From positions 682,001-746,000 of the forward strand of contig NW_027017954.1 in the NCBI RefSeq assembly GCF_032854445.1: a stretch of 64,000 nucleotides of DNA, given 5' to 3'. Positions 11,501 through 23,500 of this stretch are shown piece by piece (the first letter of the stretch is position 1; each line of letters begins with the position of its first letter). The DNA is from Liolophura sinensis (lineage: Eukaryota; Mollusca; Polyplacophora; Chitonida; Chitonidae). Under the pieces are notes generated by a model. The model worked only from the letters and a program-made list of their open reading frames with translations, searched no databases and was not told the DNA's origin. The translations under genes were made by a program, and so were the position numbers.

Positions 11501-14500
11501 AAAAGTTATAAGACATCCATATTAGCACTAAAACAGAAAAAAAATGTAAAACTGGTCGACTGGAAAAATTGTATATTTATCACTGATGTTGCGGCTTTGA
11601 GCTTGATACTTCCTTGATCCTCCTTGATCGCCATAGCCGGTATGCAGTTGGTATGTAACGCGTAACAGAGGTGGCGTCGTGGAAATTGTTGTTATCATTG
11701 GTGTAAGACCCTAACTTCAAAACTGACCGTCTGATTGTCGGACATACCTCTGATCACCTACCATACATCAGCGTAAAACAGCAGTCCGCATTGAAATATG
11801 TAAAAAAAATAAAGATATACAAACAGACAATTGAGCTGGTAACATCCAGAGGAGTGGAAGTGATCATTTTCTTCATTATGCATGTGAAGTTGTCGAGATT
11901 TTAAACAGTAACATTTTGAACGTGAGCGTTATCACAGCCCGCAATAATTGGTACCCCAACCCACAGTGATAGTTACCCAACCCACAATAACCGCCATCAC
12001 AACCCGCGGATTTCGTTACTCCAACTCGCATTAATCGTTACCTCAACCCAAAGTAACAGTTACCAAACCTGCACTATTTGTTTTCACTACCCGTAATAAT
12101 CATTACCCCAACTTGCAAATATTCCTTACCCCAACCCACAGTAATAGTTACCCAACCCTCAGTAATAGTTACCCAACCCGCGTTAATACTTACTCAACCC
12201 ACAATAATACTTACATAACCCACAGTAATACTTGCACAACCAACAGTAATAGTAATAGTTACACCAACCCACAGTAATAGTTACTCAACCAGCAGTAATT
12301 ATTATCACAACAAGTAGGAATATTTACCCAACTCACTGTAATCGTTATTACAACCCACAGTAACAGTTACCCAACTCGCAATAATCTTTATCACAATCCA
12401 CGGTAATAGCTACCCAACCCGCAGTAATAGTTACCCAAACCCACAGTAATAGTTACCCCAACCTGTACGATTAGTTCCCAAACTCGCAGTAATCGTTATT
12501 ACAACCCCCAGTAATAGTTACCCCAACTCCCAATAATCGTTATCACAGTAATTGTTAACCCAACCCACAGTAATAGTTACCCAACCAGCAGTAATCGTTA
12601 TCACAACCCGTAGGAATAGTTACCCAACTCACTGTAATCGTTATTACAACCCACAGTAACAGTTACCCAACTCGCAATAATCTTTATCACAATCCACGGT
12701 AATAGCTACCCAACCCGCAGTAATAGTTACCCAAACCCACAGTAATAGTTACCCCAACCTGTACGATTAGTTCCCAAACTCGCAGTAATCGTTATTACAA
12801 CCCCCAGTAATAGTTACCCCAACTCCCAATAATCGTTATCACAGTAATTGTTAACCCAACCCACAGTAATAGTTACCCAACCAGCAGTAATCGTTATCAC
12901 AACCCGTAGGAATAGTTACCCAACTCACCGTAATCGTTATTACAACCCACAGTAATAGTTACCCAATCCGAAATAATCGCCATCACAACCTACAGTAATA
13001 GTTACCCCAACTGTTAATAATCGTTATCACAACCAGCAGTAATTGTTACTGTTTAAGAGTTTAACATTGGTTTATGTAAACCTTGTGTGTTTACTGTGTG
13101 GATTCCCATACCTTTTAAAATCAAACGGCTTTCCATTCGTCATGCTGGAGGGCGAATCCCAAGGTGGGGTGTCCTGGGTCTGTCTAGCTGCTAGCTGCCA
13201 TTTCTGTTAGGACCGGTTGATATTTTCTCATTTTTAACGCACCAGGGAACTATTTAGAAGTATTCAAAATCTTCCAAAAACACTCTAGTATTACATAAGA
13301 ACAGACGCATCATTCTCCCCATTAGCTGTGTGATGCCTTAAATATTGTATAAAAGTTAAATGACACATATTTAACATGGTCTTAAATGAGATCCTGGGGT
13401 CTAATTTTAAGTCAGTGTGAAACTTACTAAATATATTGGATTGATTTGATTTTGATTTATTTGATTTTTTGATTTATTTATTTAGTTGATGGGTGTTTCA
13501 CGCCATACTCAAGAATGTTTCACTTATTCGACGGCGGTCAGCATTATGGTGAGAGGAAACCGGGCAGAGTCCTAGGAAATACCCATACCATCCGCAGGTT
13601 GACGGCAGACCTTCCCACGTACGGTCGAAGAGGTAGCCAGCATGAGCTGGACTTGAACCCACAGCAATCGAATTGGTGGATTTGATTTTTTGATATATTA
13701 CAATATGAAGGTTTATACTGTATATACAATCGCGCCACTTGAACTGTGAAGAGGCGTATATCTGAAATAAGCTGTAGATAGTCCCGTACTATGTTAACTA
13801 AATGGGCAACTTACACGGCTTACGGCTATTTGGTATGCATTCGTATTAGGCTGGACTCGCAATTGTTGCATCTGTAACTATGATGTAGGTACTGAACGTT
13901 CTGTTCATATTTATCCTCAGATGGAGTGTTATAATCGCTGTAAAATTTATAAAAAAATTATATTAAATTACATGACTTGCATGTATGTTTAGAAGAGAAA
14001 CCTTAGGGATGGGAACAGGAGTTTAGAGAGGAATACTGTTTTGAAGACCAGAAAGCCAATATTGGGTTAGTGAGTGAACACCGTGTCCACTTCGGTTTAT
14101 TGACTGGCAAATACCTTTAGCTTGAATGGCAGCAGAACACTGCATTATTCTTTCAGAAATATATATGTTTGCCGACATTTTCAAGTAAATGTCCACCGAA
14201 ATGAGCATGTACTATAAAGAATAGAGAAAAGATAATAGCTGAGTCTTCTGAAAACAGACCGTATTTCACCGGTTATATGAGGCCAATTGCCAACTATCAC
14301 AATGTCATCGGTGCTCTGGTTTCACTCTCTACGTTATAATCTGTTGTATTTAATTGAGTTTGAGTCTTGTATATTTAATTGAGTTTGGTGACTACGATGA
14401 TAATTTTGATAACAATCTATTTTTACTTTCCATTCTGATGTTCTTTGTATGGCACAAACCAGGGTTCTGTTGGTAAACTTAGTCCCATTTCTTGGTTTTT

Positions 14501-17500
14501 TGGTATAGTTCATATGTAAAATGTCTATGACATGTGACGATACAGCACATCAAGTAATTGTTGATCAGTGATCTTCCTCACATTGCATTTAACATCACGC
14601 ACTGCATTTTTATACCCAGTTTTGCTTAAACCATTTTGTTACTACATTTGTGAGTTTGTTGTTGTTAAAAGACTTACCTGAACCCTTACAATAATTTCTT
14701 TTGTACTCAAGACCTGCAAAATTTTCAACGTTTTATCTGTGGATTATTTATTAACGAGACCTGTTCCGTCTGTCCCGTTTTCATGTAGATGTCTATTAAG
14801 TGTGGACATCATTTTGAGCAACTGTCGACCAGTGAAGGGTAAATAATAATAATTTGAAATTTTCCATGTCCCAGAGAAAACATATCATTATATAATTGAA
14901 TTTAATGAGTAAGAAAAGGGTTTGAACCTGCCCATCGGATGTGTTTTACAACAGTACCAATTTCCTATTTCCAGTCGAACGTCGAAGGACTGGCAGCAAC
15001 AGGTGGATAGTCGTGGGTTTTCCACAGATTCAACCACAATTCCGCCTGCTGTCGCATAAGTGAAATCTTCTTGAGTGCGGTGTAAAACACCAATCAAACA
15101 AACAAATAAATAAATAAATTATAGTTTTACGCATTGTTAACCATATCAAACAATCTGAACCAAGCAGAATCGTGGACAATGCTGGCCTTAAATTTTACAC
15201 ATTTACCTCCAAGGACTGTGTTCGTTTTGCAAGAGCACATCAACGTTTCTCAGAATCTGAATAAAGAGGGTTAATAAGCAGTTGAACGAATATAGGATGT
15301 GAGTCGTTTTGCCTGTCAGTCTTCGGACTTTTACTTACTGTCTATGTAAAAATATCATCGCTGGTAACCTTAATATTGCAACGCAGACTGAGTCTGCTTG
15401 TGAGGAGTACGAAACACAGAGGGCCAAGAAGTATAAATACAAGGGCTAAAAAAAACTGTTATCCTGTGTTCGAGACAATGTGAATTATCGCCAAATTCAT
15501 GTAGTAACATCGTACTTTAGGCTGTAGGTATGTCTGTCGCTGTGACCCGCGTGTTACCCGGCCAAATAACAGTGTAATTAGGACAGTGTGACTGACGCTC
15601 CTTGTAATTGCACCATGTATGTTATAGTTTCAGCTGTGTGTCCCGGCAGTACATACGGACCAGACTGTAAATACGACTGTCACTGTGATACCAGTGTGAC
15701 CTGTGACCCTCAGAATGGTTGTGAAGGGAACTGCGCTGCAGGTTGGGACGGACCCACATGTCAAAGGCGTAAGTAGTCAATAGGCTTTAACTGCATTGCT
15801 TGGCAGTATTATAAACGGTCACCAGCAAAACCTCAGCAGCGAAAGTACATTCTAGTCCTGCCTCATCTCACTAAATATGCCCAAGACAGTAGGATCCACT
15901 GTCACCAGTGTTGGCTTCATGTGGTGCATGTCTGCTGGAAAGCTTTGTGGTTTTTATCAGAAAGAACTATCAGAAAAGGAACCATGATTAAGAACATTCC
16001 ATCTTTCATATAAATGATAACGTATTGATTTATTTTATTGGAGTTTTATTTTACTTATACGACGGCAACCAGCTTTGTTTACTTGTTTGACAGCTATATA
16101 TGTCCTCATCCACGACAACATTATCATGAATAGCTTGATGCTTATAGGAAATGTCGCTCTGGGAAAACCAACAAATCAATCGTCAAACTTCTCCAGACAC
16201 ACATCTGAGCTGGCTGTTGACGGTATACTGGGACATTTTTACGCGCGTACACCTTGTACGCACACAAAGCAGACACCAAGTCCAGCTTCCTGGAGAGTAA
16301 CACTGGGCGCCGTGTACTGGATTAACAACTTCACCATATACAACAGAAAAGAAAACTGTAAGTAACCATGTTTAGTCTGATTATTTTCTGATTCTCTGTT
16401 TTCTCTGTTTAATTGCACAGCGATAGGCATTTTGTTTTTCTTCTGCTTTATGTTATTTTCAACGCTTTTAATAATGGGACTGGCGCGACACTTCGTAAGG
16501 AAAGTGAAACAAGTTAGCTCTGAAGTGTAGACATTTCTGTTAAATACCGTATTCGCTTTAGTCTTCTTCTCTTTTTTCTACGGAAAAAACATAATGTAAA
16601 TCAGTTTAAAGTTATAAGGAGTGACACTGCCACGGTATGATTGTCAGACCTTTTACGTTTGCCTCGTTTTCGAATACATAGACATTATCGTCGTCATATA
16701 AGTCGGTGAGGTACTTAACACTTACAATGTAAATGAATAAACGCCTTTGCCTGTCAGTCACAATAACACAAGATGTGTGTGTTCAAACCTATCCTTGGGC
16801 AGACAATTTGTACGTTCCTCTGTTCTGGCAATTCGTTCGATCTCGGTGAAAATAAGCGCTTGACGACTTTCGTGCCCACAATTTAACGTTCGTTGAAGAT
16901 CACTTGTCTAACATGTTCGTCAGTAACTTTCCCAAGGTTGGTGGTTTCTCCCGTGCAATTCGTTTTCTTCCACGCAAGACCTGATCTCCATTGTGCGAGT
17001 GTAATATTCTTGAGTATAGGCTTACGCAACAATCAGATAAATGACTAAATGTTTATATATAAAAAGCAGAACCTGCTATTCAGTATTTAATTTGAGAGAT
17101 AAACGTTTAAAATTATTTACTGGTCAAATTATGTTGTGTTACGAGAATTTAGCTGAGCAGAATAATTAGAGGAATTCCTTTTATTACAACACATGAATCT
17201 ATAGCTTTATGTTCTTTACAGTGGGACGTCGACTTAGCGGCTTCACTTTGCATGTGGGAAACTCCTCCCAGGCTTACAAAACCTGTTATAAAGACACTAC
17301 ACCCATTACCACGACTCCTGGGCCCATCGTAACCGAACACTGTACGGGAGGTCCGGTGTCAGGAGACACCGTCATGATAACATCACGTCGAGACGAATAT
17401 CTAACACTTTGTGAAGTTCTCATCTACGGTACGTTTATGGATTATGTCTTAATTTGCATACTTTTCTCATTCTCATGCTCGTATACGTTGAGAGGGGCAT

Positions 17501-20500
17501 AATTTCTTTCCTTAATTTAATTATCGCACACTGCATATATGGGGTTGATGTCATTCCAATTCACGGTTAAAAATTTATTTGTATAATCTGCTTGTCGATA
17601 GCAAGGTATATCACTTGATGAAGTGGAAAAGCTCCCTCCAGAGCCTTGTCAGGAGACCACGTCAGAATAGCATCACTATCAGGTGTACCGCTAACATTTT
17701 GTTTAGTGTTTGTATCTATGTATGCTTGGGGTTTTAAGTCGGTCTTAACAAATTTTCAGTCATGTTTTTGACGAGGAATCATTAGCCGTGTACACATACT
17801 CGTACTGCGTCTTCTTATGGCAGGGTGGTGTTCAGTATGAAGGGAATAATTGACCCGTATCAGTATAATGGCTCTGGCGGGGCGGCTTACTTACCTTCTG
17901 TATGGCGTCTCTGTGAAGCAGCGTGAATATCATCGTCGTCATATGACTGAAAAATTGTTTAGTACGACGTTAAACCCCAAACACTCACTCACTCACTCTT
18001 ATGGCAGGGCGTCCATGCTGCAACTGCCGCCACTGAAGTACCATGCCAAATACAATACACATGATACCGCCACCAAGTCACAACATACTGACACCGGACA
18101 GACCAGTAACATTTCCTTGCTAGAACACCTCTCAGTGTTGAGCGTCAAGAGAGGCAGCAACAAGTATCATTTTTAACGTCTTTGGTATGACCAGGGCCAG
18201 GTTTGCCTCGTGAAGTGCTTATCTACGGTACATTGATGTGTCTGTGATAACAGCGTGTCAGCCTCTATCTTAATATGTCATAATAGTACACAGACAAGTC
18301 AATCACACCGAGGTTGTTTCTTTACAACGGCTTCAAAATGCCGTCGAAATCACTATATGAACAAAAAGAAAACTATATTAAGTATGAAACAGAAAAATAT
18401 GTATATCATGCAGGCGTTATTGATGTTATCTGAGATTAAATATGTATAGCTAATACATAGTTGAACTGTTTAAAAGAAAGGATGAGATTGTTAATAATTT
18501 AGGTTCACGTGGTTATTTTCATCATTCATAAAGCAAATAATCCGCTTCGGGAGCGGTAGAGTCAAACCTAAGAGAGGAAGTTGTAACTTCCTCGCTTGGT
18601 GTTCACTATGAAGGGGATAGTGCAACGACTGGTTGACCCGTATAGGTATAAGGGCTCGGGCGAGGCGCCTTACTTGCCTTCGGTGAGGCGTTTCAGTGAA
18701 GCAACACTAGATACAAGAGCTGTGGAAATCCGTCCTGCAACAAGGAGGCACATTATATGCACTGTAAGGATTTCTTTGTAGTCATATGACTGAAAAATTG
18801 TTAAGTACGACGTTAAACCCCAAGCGCTCACTCACTTACTCATAAAGCAAATAATTAAAACATTAGTCTCAACCAAGACGATTTCAGACAACTAGGATAA
18901 ACGTTTCAAATTAATTATACTCCTGACAGTGTGTTCCGCTGGATGGTATGGTGAAATGTGTGGACGACAGTGTAATACAACGACAGCCTGTTCCAAATGT
19001 GACGTCACAAGGACACGGTGTACAGGTAAAGTGGCTTTAACATAAATAATAGGCTCATGCTGACTAGGAGTAGAAAGATAAATGTGGTAATACACGAAAG
19101 CGATGACCCATCTGGAAAACTGTCAGATGGAGTTATTTTCTGTCTTGCAAGAGAGAAAAAATTCCATTTATCACCAATACCTAGATGGTAATTTTTTTTA
19201 CCTTAAAAGTTGTTGAACATATTTATTTGTATAAAATCACTTCGAATTTTATATATTTGACTGGTGTTTAACCAAGAGTGCTGAAGAGTATTTTGTTGTA
19301 TGACTAATGTCAGCTTTATGGGTGCAGAGTGCCTGGAGTCAGCCAATCACCTTTGCTACGTACCAGACAAATCTATACACTTAAATCCAACTTGTCGGAT
19401 ATTTTTCTGGTATATATAATTGCTGAACGTGATGGGCACCTAACTCATACACTGACAGTCAGGTTTGTATAGGCTGCTACCGCACCCTGCAGGCAAGCCG
19501 AACAAGCACATTGATGAAGTCTATTCAGCGCGAATGGGTTTGGATACATTTTACTGTCCCCCATTTAACAACTTCAGCAGTGTATAATATCTGTTTCCTA
19601 TCGTGTCAGTTTGTGTTCAATAAGCCCTTGTGAAAAGTATGAGCGATTTCCGCTCTTGTACAATTCAAATATGTACGAACGCTATGTGGCCACACTTCCC
19701 AATTTTTTTTCCATTTGTTTTATACACGTTAACGGTTGGCCACACAGCACTGTATATGACAGCACTGATCGCACGAGGCTTGATAATCTTCGTCCACTGA
19801 GACACACTGTACTAGAATTCTTGAAAATTTTATCAGTAAAAGTTTTCCTGAGGGATTTAGTGGGCAAAACCGCTCGGTCAAACGCCAGTGGACTCTGACA
19901 TTACTTCTTTTACCCCCGATTAAATATCAGAAAGAAGTGAACAGTAACATACAACATGCTTCGAAAGCAATTCACAGTTTGGCTTCTCTTGAAAGTGGGA
20001 ATTGATAATTGATGACCAAACAATTGAACTGTCTTGAGTCATGTACATGTATACCCAACACCTGTGGATGGTCGTGGGTTTCCCGTGGGCTCTGCCCGGT
20101 TACCTCACACTATAGCGCTGGCAGCCGTCGTATGAGTAAAGTATTCTTGAGTACAGTGTGAAACACAGATCAGATGAACAAATCAACGTATCCGTCGACT
20201 ACCAAAGTTGAAAACTGATATTTAAGAATGTAACGTAAGCCCATCAGGAAGGGTTTGCTTGTTCATGTAAAGCAATGTCCACAAGTATCACATGAAGGTT
20301 GAAATCGAATAACAAAGCGACCTATTCAAAGCAAACCTTAACAGGAATTGTCGACAACACTTGTGGATGAGAAGTATCCCTTGGTTTTTTTGAGAAATCT
20401 CCATTTGTTTGTCATCTTCATTTATTTTTCAAGTAGATGTCACTAGTTTTATTTGTCTTGATCTGACGTCGTTGGAAGCTGATGTCTTGACAAAGTTGAG

Positions 20501-23500
20501 TAATACACATTGTAACAGACGGACATCTCACAGACATATACTAATTTTGTTTAAGCCATGATGTTAGACGGTGTATAAATTGCTACTATTTATTCATTTA
20601 CATGAACTGTCACAATAAAAGCCCTGACTAGGGTAAATTGACATGACGCCGTATTTTATTAGTTACGTGTGACCTCGTGTGACAATTTATCAACTATCAC
20701 AGTGCCCCTGCTTTGGTTTTACTCTCCATTCTGTTCGTCTTTATTATAAAATTATATTATTTTCTAACATCTTAAATGTATCAACAAAACTGAAGTAGCA
20801 TGTTAAAATCGAGTTACTTTGTTACAGGACAGTAATTTCCTACAAGCGCTCCTTGGTTTCCTTCTTTCCAACGTCAATAACTCATTGTCATTCTGTCCCG
20901 TCTTGGGTAAATCAGCTACACGTCATTCTATTACTTTCTCAGAATGTGTTGACGGTCGATGGGAAAAACATTGCCAAAAGGACTGTGGCCATTGTTGGGC
21001 CGACAAATGTGATAAAGTCACTGGGGAATGTCCTCTAACTGACGGAAACCCAAGATGCGATGCTGGCTTCATGCGTGAGAATTGTTCGACAGGTAAGTGT
21101 GTAGAATTCAGTATGACAGAAAGGAAATCTAAGATGTGATACTGACTACATGTGTAACAGCCGCAGTACAGTTAAGTGTGTAGGATTTAGTACAGCAGAG
21201 ACGAAACACAAGAAGCTACATGGGTAACATGTAAGGGAATGTAAGATTCAGTACAACAGAGAGGAAAGCCAAGATGTGATGCTGGCTACATGTGTAGCAT
21301 GTACAGAACATGTAAGTGTGTAGGATTTAGTACAACAGAGATAAAACACAAGAAGTCACATGGACAGGCAGTTATGTAAGATTCAGTACAACAGAGAGGA
21401 AAGCCAAGACATGGGTAACATGTAACGGATAGGCAGGTATAAAAGATTGAGTTCAACAGAGAGGAAAGCGGAGATGTGATGCTGGCTACATGTGTAGCAG
21501 GTGCAGGACAGGTAAGTGTGTGAGATTCAGTACAATGTGAAGGGATTTATTATTATGAAATATATGACCTTCAAATGTGTTAACTAATGTGAAAGGCAGC
21601 ACCTGACTAATATTTAAATCAAATGAAAGACTACCACTGAAAGTGTCTCAGACCGGTATTCAATGTGTGTGTAGTATTCATTATGTAGGACTCCGTACAA
21701 TGTAAAGGGATACATTATCCTTAAATACATGACCTCCAAATTAAAGTCAAGGACAGCACCTCACTAATGTTTCCACTGAAAGGCTATCATGGAATGTGTA
21801 ACCGGCATTAAATATTTTTAGCTTTGTTTTTCAGTCTTGTAAAAGTTTTTTGAAACTTCGTCTTGATATAGCTTTAGAAGGTATTTTCCGTATAATAGTA
21901 TAAGCAGTAGCCTATGACAGATAAAAGTTGTGGACTTCGGCAATGGAGGCCCAAGTTATAAATATAGTTTTCTCAGAAATTGGACATACTGGAAGAATAC
22001 TTCATCCACTGCTTGAACTGTTAATATAGTAGACCTACTATAACATTTACAAGGAACTCCAGAGGCCCTCTATAAATGGCCAGCTGTAAACGCACGGCCG
22101 GGGTATTCCTGGTTTAGGACATAGCCTCCTTAGGGGTTGTTCTTGTGATTTTGATCCCGATTATATGTTTACACAATTACAATAGGATTATTGTACAGCT
22201 AGAATTATGTTCAAAAACAAACGGAAACATGTTCTGAAAGAAAATAGAAATAAGTGTAAGCACCACTGACGATGATCTAGGCATTCAACTCTAGCGGTGG
22301 CTTCAAGAAAGAAAGCTGTGCTGACCCAGTTGTCGCGGATGTCAGAGAAAGCACCCCGGCTAAAATATGGCGTTTCAATAATTTTGCTGTATTTTATAGT
22401 TAAAAACAGAAAAAACATCCTTTGAATGCTACAGACGGAGCAAAAAAATGTATCTGGGGATATGAATGAGGTTTTGGCCGAGACGGTATGCTACTGTCTG
22501 ACATAATTTGTGATACCGCCGTTGAATATTACACGGCTTGAAAATCATCTATTTTACATCTGTGGTAGTCCACAAATGATACAGACCTGTCCCACAACAC
22601 TTTGTGAAATGGCCCTTCACCTAGACTGTTGTACACAATCTCAAAATGATGTCTTATGCAGTACTTCTGTGTTATCATCTGTCGCTTTATGGAGTGAATG
22701 CAACGTGTGTGACTGGATAAAATTCTAAAGATGGTTGACTCCTCTCACTCCAGCAATTTTATGCAGTAATATCATTATATTTTACATATTATTGGGTTAA
22801 ATCTCATTAAAACAATAAAGTATGATCCTTTTTAGGACGCTTGAGAATCCTGCTTCGATTGAAATATGTTTGGCAAGGTGCTGTCCTGTCCTTTAATTAA
22901 AGGGATTTTAAGATTTAATCTTTAATATGTCTCAAGGGGGATACTGACCAAATGGTGAAGTCCAAATGTTTGCTGTCTTATATGTATAAAAGAACAACAT
23001 ATAAATGTCACTTTTTGTTTGTTAAAAGGTCGCCTATTCTTTGACACAGAAAGCTATAGCCACCGAATTATGATGTTATTTCTTTTTTCCTTCTGTTTGC
23101 ATCAAGCCTGTGAGGCAGGTACTTACGGCCCAGACTGTAACGAGACCTGTGGATCGTGTGCATCTGGACCGGTCAGCTGTAACACTACTTCCGGCCACTG
23201 TCAGGGTGAACCCAGATGCATGCCGGGATATTCTGGTCTGAAATGTAAAAGTAAGTCGGGAATAATGTTTTACATGATTCTCCCTTATATATCACCAGAT
23301 TTATTTATCATTTATATGTATTCATTTTTACAAATTATTTAAGGAAATGCCGATCATGTTTTTTGGAAATGAATCACAGCTTCATTGTTTATGTGGGGTA
23401 AGTATGGATTGTGCGTTATATGGCGCGTGGAGTGATGTACAAGTAGTTCCGGTTGAGTCTTTTTATACCAACACCTCTGTGAGAGTGACTGCCCATATGT

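Noticed and set aside
11940-13045. CRISPR-like array
   Set aside because: The repeats are contiguous and diverged, have no unique spacers of constant size, and lie in an intron of an animal gene.
17850-18176. 108-codon ORF before EGF exon 5
   Set aside because: Its first half is SINE family 2 sequence including the CACT tail; the remainder has no recognisable domain.
22188-22418. Minus-strand ORF with a hydrophobic start in intron 6
   Set aside because: It has no homologue I recognise and lies in an AT-rich intron; hydrophobic character follows from T-rich sequence.
23070-23106. Hydrophobic stretch before EGF exon 7 read as a signal peptide (also at 56527)
   Set aside because: It is the translated polypyrimidine tract of an acceptor; the phase-1 acceptor catcaag directly precedes the EGF module.
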